A stretch of 32,265 bases of DNA, from assembly GCA_014378775.1 (NCBI GenBank), contig JACMMZ010000017.1, forward strand, positions 1 through 32,265, written 5' to 3'. The first letter of the stretch is position 1; each line of letters opens with the position of its first letter. This DNA comes from Pseudobdellovibrionaceae bacterium. Lineage in GTDB: Bacteria; Bdellovibrionota; Bdellovibrionia; Bdellovibrionales; Bdellovibrionaceae. The translations under genes and the position numbers were made by a program. Below, piece after piece: positions 1 to 9,631 of this stretch. Under the pieces are notes generated by a model. That model was given only the letters and a program-made list of their open reading frames with translations. It was not told the origin of the DNA and ran no database searches.

Positions 1-231
1 CTGGCTAAACGTTATCTGGGTAAATTCATTTTCTTGAGTTACGATTTTTTGTCCAACTTTGATTTGTTCGGCAGTTAGAATATTACTCTTGACCGGATGC
101 AAATCAATAAAGTTGCATACGTTTCTAAATGCTTTTTGATCGACGATCGGGTGAATCAGGCAAAGATCCTTCTCAGCAAAAGCAGAAAGACTCAAAAAAC
201 TTAATAAAGTCATTGTGATGATCAATTTCAT
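1..231 (-). CDS. Exported small protein, C-terminus truncated by the window edge
   Basis: Not in the ORF track because it runs off the window. The reverse complement from ATG at 231 is open to the edge: MKLIITMTLLSFLSLSAFAEKDLCLIHPIVDQKAFRNVCNFIDLHPVKSNILTAEQIKVGQKIVTQENEFTQITFSQ..., with a signal peptide-like start. Confidence 0.6.
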   Translation of the reverse strand, partial: MKLIITMTLLSFLSLSAFAEKDLCLIHPIVDQKAFRNVCNFIDLHPVKSNILTAEQIKVGQKIVTQENEFTQITFSQ

Positions 232-238
232 TTGTTCC

Positions 239-1024
239 TTAAAATTCTAATTTCAGCCCAGCGCCAATCTGACTACTTTGTAGATCAGCTTCACCTTCGG
301 CTCCGTTAACTTTCGCGACCTGAGTTGGTTGTGCGTACGAAGTATAGAAGACATCGATGAAAGTATTTTCTAAACCAGAGCGCAGAGATTCGTCTTGTGA
401 AGAAGGGTCTATTGATCTTTCGATCCAGTTCAATTGAAAAGATAATCCGACTTTGTAATGAATGTTCCAATCCGTACTAAAACTCTCTTCGTTTGCTATA
501 CCGTTAAATGTGGACTTTTCTTTCCAATCAATTGAATGAAAACCAACTTGTGCATAGACAACAATGTAAGGTTCATCGAGAAGATTATCTAATGATATAT
601 TTAAATCTAATTTACGAATGCTGGCCGAAATTTGGTTTAAACCTGTCGCTGTATTATCAATACTCCCGTGGGAATAGCCAGCTAAGGCAGTCATAGATCC
701 TAAAGAAAAATTATACTTCAATCCGAATTCGGCACCGATCATAGAAATACCCTTATCTCCACTGATGGTTTTGTAATCTTTATTCAAAACTAGGGAGTCA
801 TAATTTTCAGGATAAAACTGTTCGTAATTAATCGCAAACAAAGTGCCCCAAGTGCTTCGACGCTCTTTGTACGGTAAAGTGGGATCTTTCATGCGTTCAA
901 CCACCACGGTGTCATCTGCATTTTGAGCAAAAGCATTTGGTGAAGTTGCCAGATAAAAAACTAAAAATAGGAAAAGGCTTAGAGCCAGTCTTAAATGCTT
1001 AAAATAAACTTGTTCTTTATCCAT
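239..1024 (-). CDS. Putative outer-membrane beta-barrel-like protein with signal peptide
   Basis: 261 aa ORF with a hydrophobic N-terminal segment ending NAFAQ, alternating polar/hydrophobic strands, and a C-terminal Phe (AGLKLEF) as in many OMPs. Family not recognised. Confidence 0.6.
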   Translation of the reverse strand: MDKEQVYFKHLRLALSLFLFLVFYLATSPNAFAQNADDTVVVERMKDPTLPYKERRSTWGTLFAINYEQFYPENYDSLVLNKDYKTISGDKGISMIGAEFGLKYNFSLGSMTALAGYSHGSIDNTATGLNQISASIRKLDLNISLDNLLDEPYIVVYAQVGFHSIDWKEKSTFNGIANEESFSTDWNIHYKVGLSFQLNWIERSIDPSSQDESLRSGLENTFIDVFYTSYAQPTQVAKVNGAEGEADLQSSQIGAGLKLEF

Positions 1025-1086
1025 ACGGTAAGTGTATCCGCTTCTGATTCTACAGAGGATAAAATTGTCAAAAAGACCTGCTGGAA

Positions 1087-1122
1087 AGAAAAAAAAAGAC
1101 CAAGGGTTTAAGACCTTGGTCT
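1087..1122 (-). terminator. Intrinsic terminator downstream of the atp operon
   Basis: AGACCAAGG (1097-1105) pairs with CCTTGGTCT (1114-1122). The A-tract at about 1088-1096 becomes the U-tract on the minus-strand transcript, just after atpC. Confidence 0.9.
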
Positions 1123-1151
1123 ATTCAAACAGATGCATAAGCTTTAAGATT

Positions 1152-1544
1152 TTACAGTGTCAGCGCGCTTTCAGATTTTTGAATTTCATTCAATGCAATT
1201 TCATAATCAGCATCAGTTAAAATTTCGTTCACAAGTTTGATCTTGTTCGCGACAATATTAGATCTGGCCGAATCTTCATTAACTTCTTCTTTAGACATAA
1301 TAAATTCAGCTAAAATATTTACGCCCTCGGGATTAACTTCGCAGTAACCCCAGCTGATGACAAATTTGTTCTGTATATCAGAGCCGGCAATTTTATATTT
1401 CAAAACGCCGGTACCTAAGCTTGCAATCATCGGAACGTGACCCGGTAAGATTTGTCGTTCACCAGATTGGACCGGCACCGTGATCTCAGTAATTTCCTGA
1501 TTCACGAGAACTTTTTTCTCTGGAGTTAAAACGTTTAATTTCAT
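1152..1544 (-). CDS. atpC: F1 ATP synthase epsilon subunit
   Basis: 130 aa, epsilon N-domain pattern (MKLNVLTPEKKVL...VPVQSGERQILPGHVPMIASLGTGVL). Last gene of the atp operon. Confidence 0.95.
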   Translation of the reverse strand: MKLNVLTPEKKVLVNQEITEITVPVQSGERQILPGHVPMIASLGTGVLKYKIAGSDIQNKFVISWGYCEVNPEGVNILAEFIMSKEEVNEDSARSNIVANKIKLVNEILTDADYEIALNEIQKSESALTL

Positions 1545-1572
1545 TATGTACCAGCCCTTTTCAAACTTAAAC

Positions 1573-2985
<1,413 letters not shown>

Positions 2986-3022
2986 TTACCTCTGTATTTT
3001 ATATTTTTAGCTTAATATTTTC

Positions 3023-3901
3023 TTATACTTTAAGTGCTTCTGCGCCGGATACTATTTCAATTAATTCTGTCGTAATTTTTTCTTGTCGAGCTTTGTTGTA
3101 CGTCAAAGTTAATCTATTAATCATTTCTTTTGCATTGTTCGACGCATTTTCCATAGCCGTCATACGGGCGCCATGTTCAGACGCTACAGACTCAGACATC
3201 GCGCGGTACATTTGAAGATTGAAGTTTTTCTTCAATAAATCTTCAACAATCGCTTCCGGAGACGGATCAAAAATAATGTCATTTGAAGCTTGTCTTGAAA
3301 TTGCATCTAATGATGGTTTGTCGACTTCGATTGGCAACAATGTTTCACAAGTAACCACCTGAGAGATAGCTGATCTGAATTCATTGTAAACCATACGAAT
3401 TTCATCGTATTCGCCGTCTAAGAAAAACTTAATGAGGTTTTCTGCAACGCCTTTTGCAAGATCATATGAAATCTCTTTGTCTAATTTTAAGAAGCTTTGA
3501 ATTCCCTTAATATCACGACGTGCAAAATAATCTAATCCACGCTTACCGATGAAAATAAAATCTAATTTTGCTAATTTAGGCTTGTTATCTTGGTAATATT
3601 TTTCTGCGAACTTGTTGATTCCCGAATTGAAGCCCCCGCAAAGTCCACGATCCGAGGTTAAAACGATAAGCAGGACATTTTTTACGTTGTCTTTCTTTTT
3701 CATTAAAGGATGCGATACTTTTTGCGTCGCTGTAATATTCGCAATGACTTTTTTTAAAGTAATGGCATACGGTCGCATATTCGTTATATTATTTTGCGCT
3801 CGGCGAAGCTTCGCTGCCGATACCAGCTTCATCGCCTTGGTAATCTGCTGCGTATTCTTGGTCGAATCAATTCGCATGCGTATGTCTTTTAAATTTGCCA
3901 T
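3023..3901 (-). CDS. atpG: F1 ATP synthase gamma subunit
   Basis: 292 aa, MANLKDIRMRIDSTKNTQQITKAMKLVSAAKLRRAQ and the SDRGLCGGFN motif. Confidence 0.98.
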   Translation of the reverse strand: MANLKDIRMRIDSTKNTQQITKAMKLVSAAKLRRAQNNITNMRPYAITLKKVIANITATQKVSHPLMKKKDNVKNVLLIVLTSDRGLCGGFNSGINKFAEKYYQDNKPKLAKLDFIFIGKRGLDYFARRDIKGIQSFLKLDKEISYDLAKGVAENLIKFFLDGEYDEIRMVYNEFRSAISQVVTCETLLPIEVDKPSLDAISRQASNDIIFDPSPEAIVEDLLKKNFNLQMYRAMSESVASEHGARMTAMENASNNAKEMINRLTLTYNKARQEKITTELIEIVSGAEALKV

Positions 3902-3918
3902 TATTTATATTCTTTCTA

Positions 3919-5439
3919 CTACTTCGAAGATTTAAAAATCGCCGCAAATTCTTTTAACGAGTTAATTAATTCCTTTTTGTTTTCATCAGAAAGAGCTTTT
4001 TTATCCGCTACATCTTTAATGATTCCAGCATATTTTTGTTTGAGAAATTCGATCATCTCTTTTTCGTAACGTTGAACATCAACTTCAGGAATAGAATCAA
4101 CATAGCCGTTCATGGCCGCAAAAATCATAACGATTTGCTCTTCAACTTTGACTGGAGAATATTGACCTTGTTTCAACATTTCGACTAAACGACGACCACG
4201 AGCTAATTGCATTTGAGATGTTTTATCTAAGTCTGAAGCGAACGCGGCGAAAGCTTCTAAGGCGCGGAACTGCGCTAATTCCAATTTCATAGAACCCGCA
4301 ACTTGTTTCATTCCTTTAATCTGGGCCGAACCACCCACGCGAGAAACTGATTTACCAATGGATACCGCTGGACGAATTCCTTTATAGAATAAATCTGATT
4401 CTAAAAAGATCTGGCCATCAGTGATCGAGATCACATTCGTTGGGATATACGCCGAGATATCTCCGGCTTGTGTTTCAATTATTGGTAAAGCCGTTAATGA
4501 ACCTGCTCCGACGGCATCAGAGACTTTTGCCGAACGCTCTAACAAACGAGAGTGAATATAAAACACGTCGCCTGGATAGGCTTCACGGCCCGGAGGACGA
4601 CGTAATAATAACGACATCTGACGGTAAGCTTGAGCTTGTTTAGTTAAATCGTCATAAATAATCAATCCATGCATGCCATTATCACGGAAGTATTCAGCCA
4701 TCGCTGTTCCAGAATAAGGAGCTAAGAACTGCATCGGAGCTGGATCAGAAGCTGACGCTGAAACTACAGTCGTGTACTCCATCGCTCCAGCAGCACGTAA
4801 TTTCTCAACGATCAAAGAAACTGTTGATTGTTTTTGTCCGATCGCTACGTAAAAACAATGAACGTTCTGACCTTTTTGATTAATAATAGTATCGATACCA
4901 ATCGCCGTTTTACCTGTTTGACGATCGCCAATGATCAGTTCGCGTTGACCACGTCCAATTGGAATTAATGAATCAATCGCTTTCAAGCCTGTTTGCATTG
5001 GTTCGTGAACCGATTTGCGGTAAACGATACCCGGTGCTTTTAGTTCAACAATACGAGTTAGTTTTGCATTGATTGGGCCTTTGCCATCAATTGGATTTCC
5101 TAAAGCGTTAACTACACGGCCGAGTAATTCTTTACCAACCGGAACGGATACGATGTCTTTTGTACGTTTAACCGTATCGCCTTCTTTAATTTCTCTGTCT
5201 TCTCCAAAAATAACCGCGCCTACTTGGCCCGCTTCTAAGTTTAATACCATTCCTTTTACGCCTGAAGAGAACTCGATCAATTCCCCCATCATAACATTTT
5301 CTAAACCATAAATGCGCGCAACACCGTCACCCACAGACAGTACGCTGCCGGTTTCTGCGACTTCAGTGTTTTTGTTATATTTTGAAATTTGCTCTTTTAG
5401 AACTTTACCGATCTCATCGGCTCTGATTTGCGCTTCCAT
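3919..5439 (-). CDS. atpA: F1 ATP synthase alpha subunit
   Basis: 506 aa with [10 protein letters not shown] and [23 protein letters not shown]. Confidence 0.99.
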   Translation of the reverse strand: MEAQIRADEIGKVLKEQISKYNKNTEVAETGSVLSVGDGVARIYGLENVMMGELIEFSSGVKGMVLNLEAGQVGAVIFGEDREIKEGDTVKRTKDIVSVPVGKELLGRVVNALGNPIDGKGPINAKLTRIVELKAPGIVYRKSVHEPMQTGLKAIDSLIPIGRGQRELIIGDRQTGKTAIGIDTIINQKGQNVHCFYVAIGQKQSTVSLIVEKLRAAGAMEYTTVVSASASDPAPMQFLAPYSGTAMAEYFRDNGMHGLIIYDDLTKQAQAYRQMSLLLRRPPGREAYPGDVFYIHSRLLERSAKVSDAVGAGSLTALPIIETQAGDISAYIPTNVISITDGQIFLESDLFYKGIRPAVSIGKSVSRVGGSAQIKGMKQVAGSMKLELAQFRALEAFAAFASDLDKTSQMQLARGRRLVEMLKQGQYSPVKVEEQIVMIFAAMNGYVDSIPEVDVQRYEKEMIEFLKQKYAGIIKDVADKKALSDENKKELINSLKEFAAIFKSSK

Positions 5440-5982
5440 TTATAATCCTCTTTTCATTAATTCTTCTTTTAAAATTTTTAAATGTGTATTTGCTGAGTCA
5501 TCTAAAGTCCAACCGCCAACTTGCACTTTGTAGCCGGCAATGAGTGATTCGTCTTTTTCGAAGGTTAATTCTATTTTGCGATTCAAAGTTTTTGAAACCG
5601 TGGCTTCTACTTGTTGAACGTAAGTTGAATCTAATACAATCGACGAATAAATTTTACCTTTGGTAATGCCGGCCGCCGACTGAACCAGGGTCGAGTATTC
5701 TTTTGCAATATCAGAAACAAGCGCCATTCGATTTTTGTCGACTAATAAAATCATGAAATTAATAACTTCAGGAAGGGCTTTGCCTTCAAGCGTGTTGTTC
5801 ATGACGGACAATTTGTCTGCATGAACGTTAAAAGGGTTTTCAAAAAATGTGACGGTACTGGCGTTATTAAAAGCCTTAGCAAGCTCAAGCAGCTGAGTCG
5901 CAACTTCGCCCGATTTTCCGTTGGCGTACGTGACGTCAAATAATGCTTTGGCATATTTAGATGTTACAACGTTTGATTTCAT
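5440..5982 (-). CDS. atpH: F1 ATP synthase delta subunit
   Basis: 180 aa, SKYAKALFDVT...N-terminal pattern and C-terminal IAGYKVQVGGWTLDDS. Located between b and alpha. Confidence 0.95.
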   Translation of the reverse strand: MKSNVVTSKYAKALFDVTYANGKSGEVATQLLELAKAFNNASTVTFFENPFNVHADKLSVMNNTLEGKALPEVINFMILLVDKNRMALVSDIAKEYSTLVQSAAGITKGKIYSSIVLDSTYVQQVEATVSKTLNRKIELTFEKDESLIAGYKVQVGGWTLDDSANTHLKILKEELMKRGL

Positions 5983-6566
5983 AGGATCACCTGCTTCGTT
6001 TTTGCAAGATCACTTAAAAAACTCTGTTCCGATTTTTTTGTGATGTCAGCAGCGGAGTTTTTAATCTGACCTTTGGCAATTTCAATCGAAGCGTTAATAA
6101 TTTCTTTTCGGATTTCGTTTTTAGCATTATTTAATTCCGCCGCCACGATAAGCTTGGTATCGGCTTTCAATTTTTCAGCTTGAGACTGCGTTTCTTGAAT
6201 CATTTTATTCTTCAATGCTAAGGCATCGGACTGGGCATTCAATATGGCTGTTTGCTCGGATGTTTGAAGCTGATTAATACGATTTTTGATGTCTGACAAA
6301 GCTTCCTGGGCCTGGCGATTAGCCGCTTCAGTTTTCGCTGCTTGTGAACTGTAATCGACATAACGGGCCTTAAATAACGCCACCACTGTTTTTCTTACAG
6401 CAAAAAATAAAACGATCAGCAAAATACCAAGGTTGATAGCCTGGTACATGATTGTTTTTGTCGGAATAGCGTCTTCGCCATGGGCACCGCCGTGAGCGCT
6501 TTCGGCGCCAAAAGCGCAAATTTGAATCCCAACGAGAATAAGAAAGATGATGGATGCTTTTTTCAT
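5979..6566 (-). CDS. atpF: Fo ATP synthase subunit b, with an additional N-terminal signal-like segment
   Basis: 195 aa; N-terminal hydrophobic MKKASIIFLILVGIQICAFGAES, then a TM helix (QAINLGILLIVLFFAVRKTV) and a long charged helix. Confidence 0.9.
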   Translation of the reverse strand: MKKASIIFLILVGIQICAFGAESAHGGAHGEDAIPTKTIMYQAINLGILLIVLFFAVRKTVVALFKARYVDYSSQAAKTEAANRQAQEALSDIKNRINQLQTSEQTAILNAQSDALALKNKMIQETQSQAEKLKADTKLIVAAELNNAKNEIRKEIINASIEIAKGQIKNSAADITKKSEQSFLSDLAKTKQVIL

Positions 6567-7003
6567 TACAGGCCGCTTTCAAATTTTTGAGTTAGCTGTG
6601 TGGCAATTTCCTGTGACAGGGAAACGACTTGTGACTTTGACTGAGAAACTTGGTGAGAAATTTCGGCGCGCGAATTGGAAATAATTTTATCGGCGTCTGC
6701 TTTGGCTAATTTAATAATTTCGTCTGATGTTTTTTGAGCTTGTCCTTTTTCGGTATCATATATGCTTCGGATCTTGTCGTTTGATTCGCGGGCTTTTGAT
6801 TGAAAAATAAGATTAAGATTTTTTGTTTCTTCGATCGTGTCTTTGGCTACGCTTTCAACACCTTTTGTTTTTTGAAGTCTAATATCGTAAGCTTTAAAGT
6901 AGGGATTAAAAACAAAGATCGTTAAAAAAGCGATCGATATCGCGAAGATAAAAAACTGAATAAGAGCGGATTGGTTGGCGCCAAGTTGCTGAAGTATTTC
7001 CAT
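6566..7003 (-). CDS. Fo ATP synthase subunit b' (second b-type subunit)
   Basis: Track ORF begins at 7039; ATG at 7003 (MEILQQLGANQSALIQFFIFAISIAFL...) is preceded by AAAGGGA, so it is preferred. TM plus coiled coil, adjacent to atpF. Confidence 0.85.
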   Translation of the reverse strand: MEILQQLGANQSALIQFFIFAISIAFLTIFVFNPYFKAYDIRLQKTKGVESVAKDTIEETKNLNLIFQSKARESNDKIRSIYDTEKGQAQKTSDEIIKLAKADADKIISNSRAEISHQVSQSKSQVVSLSQEIATQLTQKFESGL

Positions 7004-7114
7004 ATGTTCCCTTTGATTTCGATGCAACCTGGATATCATTTTAGTAAAATAAAGGTCAACTCTTCATTTTTGCCCCGCGGTTTCAAATGTACAACGAGGG
7101 GCTTGCCATTTTAG

Positions 7115-8086
7115 TTAGCGATTAATTTTTTCATAGATGGCATTTAATTGTTCATCGCTATAAAAGTGAATCGTTAAATCACCTTTTCCAGCTTTGTAAT
7201 TAATTTGAACTTTTGTTCCAAGGGTTTTCTGAAGTTGTTCAGACAATTCGTTGGCTAATCTTTGTGATAAATCCACCTTAAGCGGGTCTGTTGTGTTTTG
7301 GCCCGGTATCACTAGGGGTGTTTGTTTCTGAGTCGAATTGAAACTTTTAATCAGACCTTCAAGTGTTCTTACCGACAGTTGCTTCTCGATGGAATTTTTA
7401 GCCATTTTAATTTGTTCAGTTTTTTGCGCTAGTCCCATGAGCACTTTGGCGTGCCCCACCGATAATATCTTCTTCGAAACCATATCTTTAATCTCATTTG
7501 GCAAAGCAATCAACCGTAGGGCGTTCGCCACCGTGGATCTTTCTTTTCCGACTTTTTCTGAAACCTGCTGTTGCGAAAAAGAGAATTCTTGCATCAAGCG
7601 CTGGTAAGCTTCGGCTTCTTCAATCGGATCTAAATCTTCTCGTTGAACATTTTCAATGATTGCCAACTGAAGCGCTTCGCTATCCGTTATGTTTTTTAGA
7701 ATAACGGGAACTTCGTGAAGACCCGCAGCCTGAGCGGCTCTCCAGCGGCGTTCACCGGCTATAATTTCATATCCACCTGAAGCGCGCTTTCGAGCTGTCA
7801 GTGGCTGTATAATTCCGTTTTCTTTGATCGATAGAGCAAGTTCTTCGATACTTTCTTTATTAAAATGGCGTCTAGGCTGATAAATTCCTGGAACCAATTT
7901 ATCGACTGAAATATTCCAGATTCGGTTTTCAGCCGGAACTTCGGAAGGGGCCGCTGTCCCCTGAGCTTGGTTAGAAATTGAGTATTCATTTTGAGAGTTT
8001 ATATCCGCTATTGAAGCTCCGCCGAGCAATGATCCAATTCCGCGACCTAATCTTTTTTTGTTTTGTGAATCTTTATTAGTTTCCAT
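7115..8086 (-). CDS. parB: Chromosome partitioning protein ParB (Spo0J family)
   Basis: 323 aa with GRGIGSLLGG, NIVQREDLDPIEEAEAYQRL (as NVQREDLDPIEEAEAY) and the ERRWRAAQAAG motif. Confidence 0.98.
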   Translation of the reverse strand: METNKDSQNKKRLGRGIGSLLGGASIADINSQNEYSISNQAQGTAAPSEVPAENRIWNISVDKLVPGIYQPRRHFNKESIEELALSIKENGIIQPLTARKRASGGYEIIAGERRWRAAQAAGLHEVPVILKNITDSEALQLAIIENVQREDLDPIEEAEAYQRLMQEFSFSQQQVSEKVGKERSTVANALRLIALPNEIKDMVSKKILSVGHAKVLMGLAQKTEQIKMAKNSIEKQLSVRTLEGLIKSFNSTQKQTPLVIPGQNTTDPLKVDLSQRLANELSEQLQKTLGTKVQINYKAGKGDLTIHFYSDEQLNAIYEKINR

Positions 8087-8089
8087 ATA

Positions 8090-8893
8090 TTATATCTCTG
8101 CATTCTGTTGAGTTGTTACAAATTGCGGCGCAGTTCGTTGAATGATTTCTTTACCCAGCTCAAGATACATCAGAGCGCCGATTGATCTCGGATCATATCC
8201 AAAAATGGATACTCCGTGACTAGGAGCCTCGCTTAAACGCACGTTTCGGGGAATAATAACTGAAAAGACTTTGTCTTTAAAATGAGTTCTAATCTCTTCC
8301 ACGACTTGGTGACTCAGGTTGTTTCGCTTATCAAACATGGTCAAAAGGATGCCTTCGATGTTTAGGTTTGGATTTATGCTCTTTTTAACCAGGCCCGCAG
8401 TATTCAAAAGCTGACTCAAGCCCTCTAAGGCATAGTATTCACATTGCAATGGCACCAAGAAGCTATTGGCCGCTGCTAAAGAGTTTAAAGTGAGTAGTCC
8501 AAGTGATGGCGGGCAATCAATAATCACATAGTCATAAAGGCTCGAAATGGCTGCTATGGCAACTTTGAGTCTAAATTCACGCTGCGGCATATCCACAAGT
8601 TCGATTTCAGCCCCAACAAGGTCAGGATTTGAAGCTGCGATCCATAAATCATCCTGTGAGGTTTTGAAAATCACCTCTTGAAGGGAGCTTTCTCCGATCA
8701 GAACATGATAAATATTCTTATTTTCGACCTCATGTTTCTTGATACCTAGGCCGCTCGAAGCATTTCCCTGTGGATCCATATCAATCACCAAGACTTTTTT
8801 TCCAAGCTTAGCTAATGCGGAGGATAAATTAACGGTGGTGGTGGTTTTTCCAACTCCACCCTTTTGGTTGGCTACACAAATTATTTTGATCAT
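8090..8893 (-). CDS. parA: Chromosome partitioning ATPase ParA (Soj family)
   Basis: 267 aa with deviant Walker A KGGVGKTTTTVNL, DMDPQGNASSGLG and IIDCPPSLGLLTLNSL. Confidence 0.98.
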   Translation of the reverse strand: MIKIICVANQKGGVGKTTTTVNLSSALAKLGKKVLVIDMDPQGNASSGLGIKKHEVENKNIYHVLIGESSLQEVIFKTSQDDLWIAASNPDLVGAEIELVDMPQREFRLKVAIAAISSLYDYVIIDCPPSLGLLTLNSLAAANSFLVPLQCEYYALEGLSQLLNTAGLVKKSINPNLNIEGILLTMFDKRNNLSHQVVEEIRTHFKDKVFSVIIPRNVRLSEAPSHGVSIFGYDPRSIGALMYLELGKEIIQRTAPQFVTTQQNAEI

Positions 8894-8905
8894 GGCATTC
8901 CTTTT

Positions 8906-8921
8906 TGTTCCACGTGGAACT
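8906..8921. promoter_or_regulatory. parS: parS-like ParB-binding site upstream of parA
   Basis: TGTTCCACGTGGAACT, 15/16 to the palindrome TGTTCCACGTGGAACA, about 12 bp upstream of the parA ATG. Confidence 0.88.
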
Positions 8922-9017
8922 TTGATATCTATTCGGTCCCGATTATGGTGAACCTCGACTTTGATTAATTCAACAATAAATTCTTAAATTATTTCAGTTA
9001 TGAATTTAAAATGCCGA

Positions 9018-9033
9018 TGTTCCACGTGGAACA
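9018..9033. promoter_or_regulatory. parS: parS site (perfect 16-bp palindrome)
   Basis: TGTTCCACGTGGAACA, next to parAB. It ends one base before the preferred ATG of the plus-strand lipoprotein gene. Confidence 0.93.
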
Positions 9034-9034
9034 C

Positions 9035-9556
9035 ATGAAAATATCAAGACTTTTACTCATTATAAACCTTCTCGCCTCACTTTTGATGCAATCGTGTCAA
9101 AAGGTGGATGACGCGCCGGAAACTAGCGACCCGGTCTTTGCCGACCTAAGGTCCGAGCTTGAAATTAGTACGAAACAAGAAATCGAAATAAAAACTCAGT
9201 TCGCGAAGGATGCTAAGGCTTTCCGAGAAACCCCGGCACAAACTGGACTGTACACAATTATGCGTAATAAAATGAGTGGGTCGGAGAATCTCCTCAACAT
9301 TGTTCAGCAACAAAAAAAGTTCTTTGAAATTAAAATGGAGCAGCGAAAAATAGACGTCAGAAGTCGCTATCAAGAGAGCTTAAAAAAAGAGGGTCTCCCT
9401 TGGCCGGATGAAAAAGAAATTGCCGACTACAAAATTAGAATGAAACTTCAAAGAGATAAGTTCCATTGGGACACCAAAAATGTTCCGCGCGGAACGGACA
9501 TAAAAGAAGCTAAAGAATCTAAAGAAAAAAAAGCCGCAGCTACTAAAAAACCTTAA
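9035..9556 (+). CDS. Putative lipoprotein, family unknown
   Basis: Track ORF begins at 9011, but MKISRLLLIINLLASLLMQSC|QK from ATG 9035 gives a standard lipoprotein signal with lipobox LLMQSC. The mature part is charged and probably helical with a Lys-rich tail. Confidence 0.75.
   Translation: MKISRLLLIINLLASLLMQSCQKVDDAPETSDPVFADLRSELEISTKQEIEIKTQFAKDAKAFRETPAQTGLYTIMRNKMSGSENLLNIVQQQKKFFEIKMEQRKIDVRSRYQESLKKEGLPWPDEKEIADYKIRMKLQRDKFHWDTKNVPRGTDIKEAKESKEKKAAATKKP
9481..9496. promoter_or_regulatory. Possible degenerate parS site inside the lipoprotein CDS
   Basis: TGTTCCGCGCGGAACG contains the perfect palindrome GTTCCGCGCGGAAC, which differs from GTTCCACGTGGAAC at two central positions. Confidence 0.5.
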
Positions 9557-9567
9557 TAAAATTAATT

Positions 9568-9610
9568 TATATCTGCAGAATATAAAACTAATTTCTATTC
9601 TGTAGATATA
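9568..9610. repeat. AT-rich inverted repeat between convergent genes
   Basis: TATATCTGCAGAATA (9568-9582) and TATTCTGTAGATATA (9596-9610) are near-perfect inverted arms (one position is G/T, a wobble in plus-strand RNA) with a 13-nt loop. Confidence 0.8.
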
Positions 9611-9631
9611 TAAATATCTAAAACTATTAAA

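Noticed and set aside
7072-7102. GCCCC...GGGGC inverted repeat between parB and the b' gene
   Set aside because: Five-bp GC stem with a 21-nt loop and no U-tract on either strand; too weak to call a terminator.
9146-9373. 75-aa minus-strand ORF opposite the lipoprotein gene
   Set aside because: Antisense to a better-supported CDS with lipobox; no domain features.
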